Shown: piece after piece, positions 42,779 to 52,141 of the stretch | Layout of the letters: the number at the start of each line of letters is the position of its first letter | How positions within the stretch are numbered: the stretch's first letter is position 1 | From: an uncultured Collinsella sp. | GTDB lineage: Bacteria > Actinomycetota > Coriobacteriia > Coriobacteriales > Coriobacteriaceae | Length of the DNA: 64,000 nt | Assembly: GCA_902494345.1 (NCBI GenBank) | Contig: CABUSV010000007.1 | Span: 1-64,000 of the forward strand | Direction: 5' to 3' | The notes under the pieces: generated by a model | Told to the model about the DNA's origin: nothing | The model's input: the letters and a program-made list of their open reading frames with translations, nothing else | The model's database searches: none | Made by a program: the position numbers and the translations under genes

Positions 42779-43453
42779 ATGACACTTGCCAAACCCATCA
42801 ATAAATACATCGACTATATCGATGCCCCCGAGGACACGTTTGAGCAGTATGTCGAGAAGGCGTTAAAGTACAACTTTCGCTGCGTATTTGCGAACCTTCA
42901 GGAGTACGAGACGGGCCGCGCCATGCTCGAGGGCTCTGACATCATCCTTGCCGGCGCCATCGACTTTCCCCAGGGCACTATGACGCTTGAGGAGAAGCTT
43001 GCGAGGTTTGAGGAATACGCTGCGTGTGGCTTTACCGAGATTGACTACGTTTTGAATCAGGGGTCGATCGAGAACCGCGATTTTGATGCCATCGAGCGCG
43101 AGATGACTACCATTGCTGATTTTTGTCGCGCGCATGGCATCACTGACAAGGTAATCGTCGAGATGTGCAAGCTGGACGGCGACGACGCCGCCAAGCGCCG
43201 TGTATGCGAGATCGCGCTGGAGGCCAAGCCGGGATTCCTTAAGACATCGACCGGCAGAAGCTTTGGCGGTGCTAAGCTCGAGGACGTGCGGCTGATGCAC
43301 GAGGTGCTCGGCGATGCCGTGGCAATCAAGGCGGCGGGCGGTATCCATAATTACGAAGAGGCTTGCGCATTCATCGAGGCCGGCGCCAGCGCGTTAGGCG
43401 CATCGGCGGGCATCGCGATCGTCGAGGGCGCACCGACGGATGAGCGTCGCTAG
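42779..43453 (+). CDS. deoC: Deoxyribose-phosphate aldolase
   Basis: 224 residues, normal length. The Schiff-base lysine is in PGFLKTSTGRS (about residue 157), with further catalytic residues in VIVEMCKLDGDD and AIKAAGGIHNYEEA. It splits 2-deoxyribose-5-P to glyceraldehyde-3-P and acetaldehyde in nucleoside catabolism. ATG 42779 follows AAGGAGG. No other deo gene is next to it. Confidence 0.95.
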   Translation: MTLAKPINKYIDYIDAPEDTFEQYVEKALKYNFRCVFANLQEYETGRAMLEGSDIILAGAIDFPQGTMTLEEKLARFEEYAACGFTEIDYVLNQGSIENRDFDAIEREMTTIADFCRAHGITDKVIVEMCKLDGDDAAKRRVCEIALEAKPGFLKTSTGRSFGGAKLEDVRLMHEVLGDAVAIKAAGGIHNYEEACAFIEAGASALGASAGIAIVEGAPTDERR

Positions 43454-43602
43454 CAGACGTATTTGACCTGAGCGATAAAGCTTCACGACCACACGCCGTT
43501 CATGTTCGAGACAATATGACTTTTTGCCCGTTGTAAACGGAGTCGCGATGGGTGTTCTGTATGATGGCTCAGACAAGGTTGTTCAATGACAGGGAGGCAT
43601 AT

Positions 43603-44445
43603 ATGGCAATCAAAGCCATCGCGATGGATATCGACGGTACGCTCACCAACGATCAGAAAGTGATTAGCCCGCGTACGCGCGAGAAGCTGCTCGCGGCGCA
43701 GGAGTCGGGCATTAGGCTCATCTTGGCTTCGGGCCGTCCCGCATGGGGACTGCACGCCTTGGCGCAAGAGCTCGACCTTCAAAACCATGACGGTCTGCTG
43801 GTGGCCTTTAACGGCGCACACGTCGTCGATGCCCAGACCGACGAGGTGCTGTTCGATCAGGCTATGCCTGCCGACGAATTGCATCGCCTGATTGATCACC
43901 TGCGTAATTTTGACGTGATCCCTATGATTTCGCTCGGTCGCGATTTGCACGTCGAGGACTCGTACCATTGCATGATCACGCTGCCTGACGGCTCGCAGAA
44001 GAATATCGTCAAGTATGAGCGCGACGCGTGCGATCTTAAGATTCGCGAGGTGGAGAGCCTGCATGAGGTCGCTGATGCTTATCCCGTGGACAAGCTGCTG
44101 ACGGCGGGCGATCCGGCCTACCTGCAGGCGCATTACGAGGAGATGTATGCGCCCTTTAAGCAGACGCTTTCGGGCATGTTTACGGCCGACTGGTACTTTG
44201 AGTACACGGCGCCCGGTATCGACAAGGCCCGCGCACTCGAGGGTGCCCTGCCCAAGCTCGGCATCGATGCCAGTGAGGTCGTATCGTTTGGGGACGGCCA
44301 GAACGACAAGTCCATGATTGAGTGGGCCGGCACCGGTGTTGCCATGGGTAACGCCGTCGAAGAGGTTAAGGCTGTAGCCCAGATGGTGACCGCCGATAAC
44401 AACGAAGATGGCATTGCGGTGGCGCTGGATAAGCTGCTGGGTTAG
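43603..44445 (+). CDS. Cof-type HAD-IIB hydrolase (second)
   Basis: 280 residues. Motif I AMDIDGTLTND (about residue 8), motif II LASGRP, motif III Lys near GIDKARALEGAL and motif IV SFGDGQNDKSMIEWAG are complete. The C2B cap lies between. It is a small-molecule phosphatase of the YidA/Cof group. GGGAGG precedes ATG 43603. It is weakly related to the copy at 16507-17304. Confidence 0.93.
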   Translation: MAIKAIAMDIDGTLTNDQKVISPRTREKLLAAQESGIRLILASGRPAWGLHALAQELDLQNHDGLLVAFNGAHVVDAQTDEVLFDQAMPADELHRLIDHLRNFDVIPMISLGRDLHVEDSYHCMITLPDGSQKNIVKYERDACDLKIREVESLHEVADAYPVDKLLTAGDPAYLQAHYEEMYAPFKQTLSGMFTADWYFEYTAPGIDKARALEGALPKLGIDASEVVSFGDGQNDKSMIEWAGTGVAMGNAVEEVKAVAQMVTADNNEDGIAVALDKLLG

Positions 44446-44468
44446 AATCGCCGATTAATGCATGGCTC

Positions 44469-44495
44469 GGGCGCCTGCTTGCGGGCGTCCTTTTG
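44469..44495 (+). terminator. Terminator between two HAD genes
   Basis: A 10-bp stem with two G-T pairs (44469-44478 with 44481-44490) and TTTT. It lies 23 nt after the Cof gene and 14 nt before the next start, so it may also work as an attenuator. Confidence 0.55.
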
Positions 44496-44509
44496 TTAGG
44501 GAGGGTGCC

Positions 44510-45169
44510 GTGTCCGCATTTCCGTTCGACGCCGTTATCTTTGACATGGACGGCGTCATTGTCGATACCGAGTATTACTACTTGGGCGAGACTGCCGCGT
44601 TTGCCAAGGAGCTTGGACTTAATCTGACTCAAGAGGAGTTGAATGGGCAGGTCGGTACCTCGCATCAGTTCTTCCTGCATATGCTGGTCGATTGGTTTGA
44701 GCGCGCCGGTAAGGGACACTTCACTGGCGAGGAGGCGTTGGCCCGTTGGGACGAGTGGGCGCATAAGCGTCCGCGTGACTATCAGGCTTTGATTAACCCA
44801 GGCGCCGTGGATACGATTCGAGAGCTGCCGCGCCGTGGCGTTCGCGTGGCGCTTGCCAGCTCGTCTCCCATGGTTAGCATCGAGGAAGTGCTCAACGCAT
44901 GCGGGCTGTCTGATGCCTTTGAGTATGTGGTGAGCGGCGAGCAGTTTAAGGAGAGCAAACCCGAGCCCGACATCTACCTGCATGCGCTGGACCTGCTGGG
45001 GCTGCCCGCGAATTGTTGCTGCTGCGTTGAGGATTCCGTTCCGGGCATTACCGCGGGTAAGCGAGCCGGTCTGACGGTCATTGCCAAGCGCGAGGAACGC
45101 TTTGGCTTTAGCCAGGATGCCGCGGACAAGATTATCGACCAGCTGCCGGAGCTGCTCACGCTTTCTTAG
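44510..45169 (+). CDS. HAD-IA hydrolase, beta-phosphoglucomutase-like
   Basis: 219 residues. Motif I FDMDGVIVDTE (about residue 10) is that of the phosphoglucomutase/GS1-like group. The helical C1 cap, ASSSPM (motif II), KESKPEPDIYLHAL (motif III) and CVEDSVPGITAGKRAG (motif IV) follow. It is a phosphatase or phosphomutase of sugar phosphates. It starts with GTG 44510 after GGGAGGG. The NCCCC run near residue 167 is unusual. Confidence 0.92.
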   Translation: MSAFPFDAVIFDMDGVIVDTEYYYLGETAAFAKELGLNLTQEELNGQVGTSHQFFLHMLVDWFERAGKGHFTGEEALARWDEWAHKRPRDYQALINPGAVDTIRELPRRGVRVALASSSPMVSIEEVLNACGLSDAFEYVVSGEQFKESKPEPDIYLHALDLLGLPANCCCCVEDSVPGITAGKRAGLTVIAKREERFGFSQDAADKIIDQLPELLTLS

Positions 45170-45252
45170 GAGCGCGGTAGTTGCGCGTTTTTCGGGTCAG
45201 ATGAGTAAATACCCGACATTTTGGTGCGGCACCTAGCATACTTTAAGCTAAT

Positions 45253-45291
45253 GCGGGCTAAGGACTTGCTGAATGCCCTTAAGCCCGTTTT
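45253..45291 (+). terminator. Terminator after HAD gene
   Basis: A stem of about 10 bp with one bulge (45254-45263 with 45276-45287) followed by GTTTTAG. It lies 30 bp before the GntR gene. Confidence 0.5.
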
Positions 45292-45318
45292 AGACTTAAT
45301 TGTGCTGGGAGAGGGTAT

Positions 45319-46062
45319 ATGCCACCGACTGAAGGGCTAACTGACGGTAAAGCAGCGATACCGCTGTACCAACAGGTTATCGATATCATTAAAAACGAAA
45401 TCAATTCCGGTGCCTACAAGGCGGGCGCGCGGATACCCAACGAATTCGAATTGGCTGAGAACTATAAAGTTGGCCGCGTTACCGTGCGACGCGCTATTGA
45501 GGAGCTCGTCCAGCAGGGCTATCTAACGAAGCGGCAGGGGAAAGGCACGTTTGTCAATGCCCCCAAGCTTAAGCGCAAGATTCGCCAGAAGGATGACGTC
45601 CAGAGTTTTTCGGACGCATGCCGCGTTAACGGAATGGAGCCGGGGGCGTGCGTCATTTCGAGAAAGATACTGCCGGCAGATTCTACCGAAGCGCAGTTCT
45701 TTGGTGTTCCCGTTGGAACTGATTTGATTTGCGTTGAGCGTGTACGTACTGCCGATGGAGTCCCCGTCATGCTCGAGAACAACATATACGTTTACGAGGA
45801 CAACGCCTATCTATCAACGGCACCTCTATCTAACCAATCCATTTTTGAGTCCGTGCGCAACCGAACGGGCCGCACGCCCGCGTTTACCGACCCGTGCACG
45901 CTCGAGATCGCGTGCGCGTCGCCCGAGGTCGCTCGGCTGTTGGCAGTTCCCGTTGGCGAACCCTTGTTTTATATGGAAGCCTTCTTTTTCGATGAGCAGC
46001 GGCGGCCGTTTATCATCGGTCGTCAGCGGATCGTTGGGTCTCGCTACGTTTTTGACATTTAG
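45319..46062 (+). CDS. GntR family regulator with UTRA domain (frl-type operon regulator)
   Basis: 247 residues. The winged HTH (residues about 15-80) has IPLYQQVIDIIKNEI and KVGRVTVRRAIEELVQQGYLTKRQGKGTFV. The UTRA ligand domain (about 95-245) ends in FIIGRQRIVGSRYVF. UTRA regulators of this HutC/FrlR type sense sugar-phosphate-like catabolites. It precedes the YfcC-amidohydrolase-FrlCBD genes, which it probably represses. ATG 45319 follows GGGAGAGGG. Confidence 0.93.
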   Translation: MPPTEGLTDGKAAIPLYQQVIDIIKNEINSGAYKAGARIPNEFELAENYKVGRVTVRRAIEELVQQGYLTKRQGKGTFVNAPKLKRKIRQKDDVQSFSDACRVNGMEPGACVISRKILPADSTEAQFFGVPVGTDLICVERVRTADGVPVMLENNIYVYEDNAYLSTAPLSNQSIFESVRNRTGRTPAFTDPCTLEIACASPEVARLLAVPVGEPLFYMEAFFFDEQRRPFIIGRQRIVGSRYVFDI

Positions 46063-46074
46063 GACATTGCGAAT

Positions 46075-46110
46075 GGAAACGCCCGGTGGATCATCTCACC
46101 GGGCGTTTCC
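46075..46110 (+). terminator. Hairpin terminator after gntR
   Basis: A 14-bp perfect stem (46075-46088 with 46097-46110) and 8-nt loop, 12 bp after the gene. No T run follows, so efficiency is uncertain. Confidence 0.6.
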
Positions 46111-46172
46111 ATACCGTTCACGGCGCGAACACAACCGTTCAACCGCGTTGCGGCAACCAGTTTGAAATTATC

Positions 46173-46215
46173 TTGATGAAGGAAAAAGCTGCTGGTAATC
46201 TATGGGACGTCATAG
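46173..46215 (+). promoter_or_regulatory. Promoter and possible operator of frl-type operon
   Basis: TTGATG (46173-46178), 17-bp spacer, TAATCT (46196-46201). A CTATG-N6-CATAG dyad at 46200-46215 covers the start region. A GTTC-N7-GAAC dyad lies upstream at 46117-46131. Either could bind the GntR regulator. Confidence 0.45.
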
Positions 46216-46280
46216 AACGTTTGCCTTATGCAAGCGTTGAAGCGAGATGCGATGCAGTCTCGAGTTCTTTGGAGGTATCT

Positions 46281-47744
46281 ATGTCAGATACGAAGGCGAA
46301 GAAGACAAACAGACGTTTTAAGTTCAAATTACCGCATGTCTATACGATCATGTTCTTGCTGATCGTTGTCTTTGCGGTCCTGACTTGGATCGTTCCCTCG
46401 GGTCAGTATCAGCGCAAGACGATTTCGACAGCGGCGGGCGAGCGCGAAGTCGCCGTTGCTGGAACCTATGAGCAGGTCGATAAGAACTACACCGATTCCG
46501 AGACCGGCGAGACCATCAATCTGGGTCAGGATATCTTCGCGGTCCTGCAAGCGCCCACTAAGGGCATCCAGGAGGCTGCCGACGTCGTTGCGTTCGTCTT
46601 ATTGATTGGCGGATCGTTCGCAATCATCACCAAGACCAACGCTTTGAATGCCGGCATGAGCCGTGTGATTAAAAAGCTCAAGAACAAGGACATCCTCATC
46701 ATTCCCATTACGATGACGTTGCTGTCCATTTGCGGCACTACGTTTGGCATGTCTGAGGAAGCCCTGCCGTTCTATGCCATCTTCATTCCCATCATGATGG
46801 GTATCGGTTATGACTCGATGACGGCATTCATCATCTGCTTCCTTGGTCCTAACCTGGGATATTGTGCTTCGACCATCGACCCGTTTAATGTTTTGATCGC
46901 CCAGGGCATCATTGGCATCGAGGGCAATCCTCAGCTGTGGCTGCGCGCCGTTTCTTGGGTCATCTTTACTGCCGTCGGTAGCGCATGGGCCATGCGCTAC
47001 GCTATGCGCGTCAAGAAAAACCCCGAGTCGTCCATTACGTACGAGGACGACAAGCTCAAGCGTGTTGAGTTTTCCGTGACCGATGCCTCCATCGAGGAAG
47101 AGTTCACTACCCGTCAGAAGCTCGTACTTATCGATTTTGCCTGCGGTATGGGCATTATCGTCTGGGGTCTTGTTACCCAGGGCTGGTACATGAATGAGAT
47201 TTCCGCCGTGTTCCTTGGCATGGGCTTGCTTGCCGGTATCCTGGGCGGTCTTGACCAGCAGACGATCGCTGAGGAGTTCGTTAAGGGTCTCGCCGATTTT
47301 GCGTACGCTGCTATCGTTATCGGTATCGCTCGCGGTATTCTGGTCATCGCCGAGGGCGGCATGATCATCGACACCATCCTCCAGGCGCTCGCTACTGCGC
47401 TCGCCGGTGCACCCGCTGCCGTCTACACCACGTTTATGTATATCGTCCTTGGCCTGCTCTCTTTGCTGGTTCCCTCGAGTTCTGGACTTGCGGCGCTCAC
47501 CATGCCCGTCATGGGTCCGCTGACCGAGCTTATGGGCCTCAATCCCGAAGCTGCCGTTACCGCGCTCCAGTTTGCTAATCAGACCATCAACACCATCAGT
47601 CCCGTGGCGGGCATGACGGTCGCCGGCCTTGCCGTGGCTAAGATTTCGTTTGGCCAATGGTGGAAGACCATTTGGAAGTTCTTCATTTTCATGGTTGTCT
47701 TTGGCCTGATCGTAACGGCAATCTCTGGCATGCTTCCGGTGTAG
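46281..47744 (+). CDS. YfcC family transporter
   Basis: 487 residues with about 12 membrane helices. The N-terminus FKLPHVYTIMFLLIVVFAVLTWIVPSGQY is the hallmark of the YfcC/ArcD-like family (basic amino-acid and peptide carriers). The loop SGLAALTMPVMGPLTELMG near the C-terminus is also conserved. GGAGG precedes ATG 46281. As first gene of the operon it is likely to import the Amadori-type substrate, a role usually filled by FrlA or an ABC system. Confidence 0.9.
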   Translation: MSDTKAKKTNRRFKFKLPHVYTIMFLLIVVFAVLTWIVPSGQYQRKTISTAAGEREVAVAGTYEQVDKNYTDSETGETINLGQDIFAVLQAPTKGIQEAADVVAFVLLIGGSFAIITKTNALNAGMSRVIKKLKNKDILIIPITMTLLSICGTTFGMSEEALPFYAIFIPIMMGIGYDSMTAFIICFLGPNLGYCASTIDPFNVLIAQGIIGIEGNPQLWLRAVSWVIFTAVGSAWAMRYAMRVKKNPESSITYEDDKLKRVEFSVTDASIEEEFTTRQKLVLIDFACGMGIIVWGLVTQGWYMNEISAVFLGMGLLAGILGGLDQQTIAEEFVKGLADFAYAAIVIGIARGILVIAEGGMIIDTILQALATALAGAPAAVYTTFMYIVLGLLSLLVPSSSGLAALTMPVMGPLTELMGLNPEAAVTALQFANQTINTISPVAGMTVAGLAVAKISFGQWWKTIWKFFIFMVVFGLIVTAISGMLPV

Positions 47745-47753
47745 GTGGTTGTG

Positions 47754-49337
47754 ATGTCTGATCGTTTAACGGTCCTGACGTCTAAGAGCGTCTTTACCGG
47801 TACGGGGGACCTGCCGTTCGAAGGTTTCGTAGCGGTCCGTGGCAATCGAATTGAGGCGGTTGGCACCAAGTGTGAGGTAGCTTCGTATTTGACCCAGGCG
47901 GACGAGGTAGTTGATCTGGGCGACCGTACCGTCATGCCTGGCCTGATCGATGTGCATACCTTCTATACAGGCTGGGCGCTGCGGACGTTGGGGTCTGATC
48001 TGTCCGGCATCGCTGATGCCAAAGAGGCCGTGTCGCTCTTGCGTGCATGGAAAGAAGATCATCCGGATTGCGCGGCGGCTTTTGGCCACAGCCTACTCGA
48101 AACGTTGGCATCGGATGCCGAGAACGCAAATACGGCAGCTGTGTTTGACGATTGTTTTGGCGATATCCCTGTCGTCTGCTTTACACCGGGTGCGGAGACC
48201 TGCGTTCTCAATGCTGCCGCCAGTGCACGATACGGCTTTACACCCCAGGCGTGCTATGCCGAGAAGATCTGGCGCATGATGAGCGATTTCCTCGCGCTGC
48301 CCGAGGTACGTGCGGGGTATTCGGACTACATGAGCATGCTTAACGAGCGCGGCGTTACCGCCATCAAGGAGATGGCGTTTGATGACTACTACGGTTTTGC
48401 CGACGAAATGGCTCGCCGTGAGGAATCTGGTGAGCTGACGGTTCGCGTCTCTATGATGTCGCAGCCGGTGGGTGCCGGTGCAAATCTGGCATATGCCCGC
48501 GAGGCACGAGAGCGCTTCCGGGGACCGTTCGTTCGTTTTTCTGGCTTCAACCGTATGACCGATCGCGGCGTATGGGCGGGGCTTGCCGAGATGATTGACC
48601 CCTATGAGGACACGGCCGATGCGGGCGCTGCCGGCAAGACGGTTGTCGAGGAGCCCGAGTGGGATCTGATTGAGAACGAGCTGCGCGCAATTGATGCTGA
48701 CGGCTTCCGATATTCCTTGCATTGCCAGGGCGATGGCGCCGTTCGTCGCACCGTGGCGCTCTATGCCTCGCTGCCTCGAGACGAGCATGGACGGTTGCTT
48801 CGCCGCCATGCGATTACCGATCTCGAGAACTCTGATCCGACCGATCTTGTCAAGTTTGGCAAGTTAGGTGGAATTTGCGAGGTCTATCCGCAGATTCTGA
48901 CGCTGGACCGGCGCGAGGATTGCCTGTCGATGATGCGTCGACAAATTGGCAAGACGCGACTTTTGCACAGCTGGAATCGCCGCGGCATGGAAGATTCCGG
49001 ATGCACGGTGTGCTGTGGTACGGATTTGCCGCTGCTGATTCCGAGCCTGGGCGAGTCAATCTACAGTGCGTGCGGCGGATACTTCGACGATGGACTGCCC
49101 GTGAATGAGGCCAACGCGCTGACGCTTGTCGAGCTCTTGCGTGCTTGGACTGCCGGGGGCGCGTACGATCTGATGCGCGAAGACGAGCTGGGTACGCTCG
49201 AGGTCGGCAAGCTTGCTGATATCTGCGTGCTCGATCGGGATGTGTTCGACCTCGATTATCGCGACGCACGCGATCTTTCGGTTGATATGACGATGTCGGA
49301 CGGACAAATCGTGTTCGATCGAAATAAGGAGGCATAG
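47754..49337 (+). CDS. Amidohydrolase family protein (YtcJ-like) with altered metal site
   Basis: 527 residues. Composite-domain beta strands at both ends (VDLGDRTVMPGLIDVH; GKLADICVLDRDVF), the central HCQGDGAVRR and the late CCGTDLPLL Asp fit the YtcJ-like amidohydrolase group. The first HxH metal motif is HTF here, so one expected ligand is missing and the mechanism may use one metal. Its ATG is 9 nt after the YfcC stop and AGGTGG lies upstream. The next gene starts 1 nt after its stop. It may hydrolyse an acyl or amide part of the imported compound (inference). Confidence 0.85.
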   Translation: MSDRLTVLTSKSVFTGTGDLPFEGFVAVRGNRIEAVGTKCEVASYLTQADEVVDLGDRTVMPGLIDVHTFYTGWALRTLGSDLSGIADAKEAVSLLRAWKEDHPDCAAAFGHSLLETLASDAENANTAAVFDDCFGDIPVVCFTPGAETCVLNAAASARYGFTPQACYAEKIWRMMSDFLALPEVRAGYSDYMSMLNERGVTAIKEMAFDDYYGFADEMARREESGELTVRVSMMSQPVGAGANLAYAREARERFRGPFVRFSGFNRMTDRGVWAGLAEMIDPYEDTADAGAAGKTVVEEPEWDLIENELRAIDADGFRYSLHCQGDGAVRRTVALYASLPRDEHGRLLRRHAITDLENSDPTDLVKFGKLGGICEVYPQILTLDRREDCLSMMRRQIGKTRLLHSWNRRGMEDSGCTVCCGTDLPLLIPSLGESIYSACGGYFDDGLPVNEANALTLVELLRAWTAGGAYDLMREDELGTLEVGKLADICVLDRDVFDLDYRDARDLSVDMTMSDGQIVFDRNKEA

Positions 49338-49338
49338 G

Positions 49339-50190
49339 ATGTCTGAATCCAAGCCGACGCTGCGCCGCGAACAGATTGCGGGCATGAATATCCACTACAT
49401 CATGTGGTCGCTCGATTACTTCCTTGATGTGCAGCAGCGTTTGGGCTTTGAGTCCATTGAGCTGTGGTGTGCGGAGCCGCATGTGACACTCGACCATACG
49501 GGCTACTTTGAGGCTGAGGTCCTGGCGAAAAAAGCTGCAGACCGTGGGCTTAGGTATCGTACTCTGTGCCCCGAGAATGTTGTCTATCCTTGGCAATACT
49601 GCGCACGCAAACCGCTGCATGAACAGCGCAGCCTGGCGTACTTTAAGCACGGCATTGAGCTTGCCGAGGTACTTGGGTGCGACCGTATGTCCGTCAACTC
49701 GGGCTGGGGCGACTGGGACGAGGACCGCGAGGAAGCCTGGAAGCGCAGCCGCGAGCACATGTCCATTCTGGCGGAGTATGCCGGCGAGCACGGTCTGGTG
49801 CTTACGATGGAAAGCCTGCGTCCCGAGGAGAGCAACCTTGTGACGACGGTTTCCGATGCGAAGCGCATGATTGACGAGGTCGCGAGCCCGTACTTACAGC
49901 CCATGGTTGATACAACCGCGATGGGCGTTGCAGGCGAGACGCTCGAGGACTGGTTTGCCGCCTTTGGTGATGGGGCAATTCACGAGATGCACTTTATCGA
50001 CGGTGATCCGTATGGCCATCTGGTGTGGGGCGATGGCAAGCACGATATGGACGCCTTCGTTGCCACGCTCAACGCCCATGGTTTCGACGGCATGCTGGGC
50101 CAGGAAATCACGGACGGTCGTTACTATGATGACCCGGCGGCGGCAGATGCCAAGAACATGGCCGCATTCGAGAAATATCTGATTGACTAA
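49339..50190 (+). CDS. Sugar phosphate isomerase/epimerase, FrlC-like
   Basis: 283 residues with the xylose-isomerase-like TIM barrel. GFESIELWCAEPH, YRTLCPENVVYPW, ESLRPEESNLVTT and MVDTTAM correspond in order to segments of E. coli FrlC (fructoselysine 3-epimerase). E and D/H metal ligands are present at expected strands. The start overlaps closely with the preceding gene. It lets the operon use the psicose-type isomer of the Amadori product. Confidence 0.85.
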   Translation: MSESKPTLRREQIAGMNIHYIMWSLDYFLDVQQRLGFESIELWCAEPHVTLDHTGYFEAEVLAKKAADRGLRYRTLCPENVVYPWQYCARKPLHEQRSLAYFKHGIELAEVLGCDRMSVNSGWGDWDEDREEAWKRSREHMSILAEYAGEHGLVLTMESLRPEESNLVTTVSDAKRMIDEVASPYLQPMVDTTAMGVAGETLEDWFAAFGDGAIHEMHFIDGDPYGHLVWGDGKHDMDAFVATLNAHGFDGMLGQEITDGRYYDDPAAADAKNMAAFEKYLID

Positions 50191-50252
50191 AACAACTATC
50201 GGCCACGCAACCAACGTCATTGATTGTGGACCAAACAAGAAAGGAACTGGAT

Positions 50253-51221
50253 ATGAACGCACACGACCTGATCAAAGAGGCAATTGCCGAGAAGGGCAAG
50301 TTCGACAGCGTCTACTGGATTGCTTGCGGTGGCTCCATGATCGATTTGATCCCGGCTCATGAGCTTCTGCAGCGCGAGGCAACCACCTTCACTTCGTATA
50401 TCTATACGGCTCGCGAGTTTGATATCATGCGCCCGCGCCGCTTGGGTGAGAAATCCCTGGTCATTGCTTGCAGCCACAGTGGCAACACCCCCGAGGTCGT
50501 CGAGGGCTGTGAGATTGCCCTTGCTGCCGGCGCTACGGTGATCGCCCAGACCGACAACGCTGGATCCAAGATTGACTCCGGCAAGTGGACCACGTGGGTC
50601 TACCCGTGGGGCGAGGGCGTGCCGCAGGCCGAGGTCCCCGCTGGCATTTCGCTGTCGCTTGCGGCCGAGCTGCTCGATCAGCAGGAGGGCTACGCCGATC
50701 TTGCCGATATGTATGCCGGTATTGCTGAGATGGATAAGATTCTTCCTCCGGCACGCGAGAAGGTAAATGCCGAGCTGGGCGATCGTTTTGCCAAGCTTTG
50801 CCAGGAGCACGAGTTCTTCTACATTCTGGGCAGCGGTCCCAACTTTAGCCAGACCTATGGTTTCGCTATCTGCTCTCTTATGGAGATGCAGTGGCAGCAC
50901 TGCAGCTACATCCACTCTGCCGAGTACTTCCACGGCCCCTTCGAGGCTACTCAGGATGGCGTTTTTTACTTCCTGCAGATGGGCTCCAGCGAGTGCCGTG
51001 CTATGGACGAGCGCGCCCTGGCGTTCCTTAAGACGCATACCGATACGCTGATGGTGCTTGATGCCAAGGAGTACGGTATGGAAGCCGTGCCGGCGAGCGT
51101 CCGTGCCTATCTGGACCCGGTGCTGTTCTACGCCATGAACTGCGAGCTGCGCGCCGCACGCGGCAAGGTGTTTGATCACGATCCCGATTTCCGCCGCTAT
51201 ATGGGTGTTGTCGAGTACTAG
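50253..51221 (+). CDS. SIS-domain deglycase, FrlB-like
   Basis: 322 residues with two SIS domains. YWIACGGSM (about residue 25) and ACSHSGNTPEVVEG (about 80) bind the sugar phosphate. YFHGPFEATQDG carries the region of the catalytic Glu. The C-terminus FDHDPDFRRYMGVVEY matches the FrlB end DHNPDERRYYGGLVEY closely. FrlB splits fructoselysine-6-P to glucose-6-P and lysine. Here the amine released is uncertain. GAAAGGA precedes ATG 50253. Confidence 0.88.
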   Translation: MNAHDLIKEAIAEKGKFDSVYWIACGGSMIDLIPAHELLQREATTFTSYIYTAREFDIMRPRRLGEKSLVIACSHSGNTPEVVEGCEIALAAGATVIAQTDNAGSKIDSGKWTTWVYPWGEGVPQAEVPAGISLSLAAELLDQQEGYADLADMYAGIAEMDKILPPAREKVNAELGDRFAKLCQEHEFFYILGSGPNFSQTYGFAICSLMEMQWQHCSYIHSAEYFHGPFEATQDGVFYFLQMGSSECRAMDERALAFLKTHTDTLMVLDAKEYGMEAVPASVRAYLDPVLFYAMNCELRAARGKVFDHDPDFRRYMGVVEY

Positions 51222-51235
51222 AAGGGGCAAAGGCC

Positions 51236-52099
51236 ATGGCATTTAACGTTAACGCGCTCGGATTTGGCGACAACGTCGTCGATCGCTACGAGCATATCCA
51301 CACCATGTATCCCGGCGGCAATGCGGTGAACTTCGCCGTTTATGCCAAGAAATGCGGTGCCGCACGCTCTGCATACATGGGCATTTTTGGCAATGACGCC
51401 GCTGCCGAGCATGTCATTGCAAGCCTCGAGGATGAGGGTATCGAGCTTGACAAGTGCGAGCAGATGATTGGCGAGAACGGAGCGGCTCGCGTGACCGTCG
51501 TTGACGGTGACCGTGTCTTCCTTGGCTCCAACGAGGGCGGTATCCGTGGCGATGCGCGCTATGTCCTCGATCGCTTTGACCTTGCGTACATGAAGCAGTT
51601 CGATGTGGTTCATTCGGGCAACTACTGCTTTACCGAGCGCGAGCTGCCCAAGTTGAAGGCTGTGGGCGTCACGGTCTCTTTTGACTTTTCGGACGACTCC
51701 ACCGACGAGTACTACGAGCAGATTGCGCCCTACGTCGATTTCGCTTTCTTTAGTGCGGCGGATGCCGCGAGCGAGGACGAGATTCGCGAGCGTCTGGCAT
51801 GGGTGAAGGGTCTGGGTCCGCGTTTTGTGTCGGCTACGGCGGGCGCCGAGGGCTGCATTGCTTACGACGGCGAGCGTTATTACCGCCAGCTGGCTAAACC
51901 GGTAACGGACATGAAGGACACCATGGGGGCGGGCGACTCGTTCCTCACCTCGTTTTTGATGTGCTATCTCGATTCCGTCAAGCGTGGTGAGGATGGCGCC
52001 GAGGCCATCGAGCGCGCGCTCGACTTTGCTGCCGGGTTTGCTTCGACCGTGTGCGGCATGGAAGGTTCTTGGGGCCACGGAGCACCAATCGTCGAATAG
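51236..52099 (+). CDS. PfkB family sugar kinase, FrlD-like
   Basis: 287 residues. GFGDNVVDRYEHIHTMYPGG plus NAVNFAVYAKKCG and DTMGAGDSFLTSFL (anion hole and catalytic Asp) are PfkB signatures. VSFDFSDDSTDEYYEQIAPYVDFAF matches the FrlD segment at the same place. It phosphorylates the 6-hydroxyl of the fructosamine for FrlB. Its ATG is 14 nt after the FrlB-like gene. It ends the operon. Confidence 0.9.
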   Translation: MAFNVNALGFGDNVVDRYEHIHTMYPGGNAVNFAVYAKKCGAARSAYMGIFGNDAAAEHVIASLEDEGIELDKCEQMIGENGAARVTVVDGDRVFLGSNEGGIRGDARYVLDRFDLAYMKQFDVVHSGNYCFTERELPKLKAVGVTVSFDFSDDSTDEYYEQIAPYVDFAFFSAADAASEDEIRERLAWVKGLGPRFVSATAGAEGCIAYDGERYYRQLAKPVTDMKDTMGAGDSFLTSFLMCYLDSVKRGEDGAEAIERALDFAAGFASTVCGMEGSWGHGAPIVE

Positions 52100-52106
52100 C
52101 CGAGCG

Positions 52107-52138
52107 GTCCCGGGGAGGTGCGGGTGCCTCCCCGGGAC
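52107..52138 (+). terminator. Hairpin after frl-type operon
   Basis: A 12-bp perfect GC stem (52107-52118 with 52127-52138) and 8-nt loop, without T run. It is followed immediately by the inverted-repeat element. Confidence 0.6.
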
Positions 52139-52141
52139 TCG

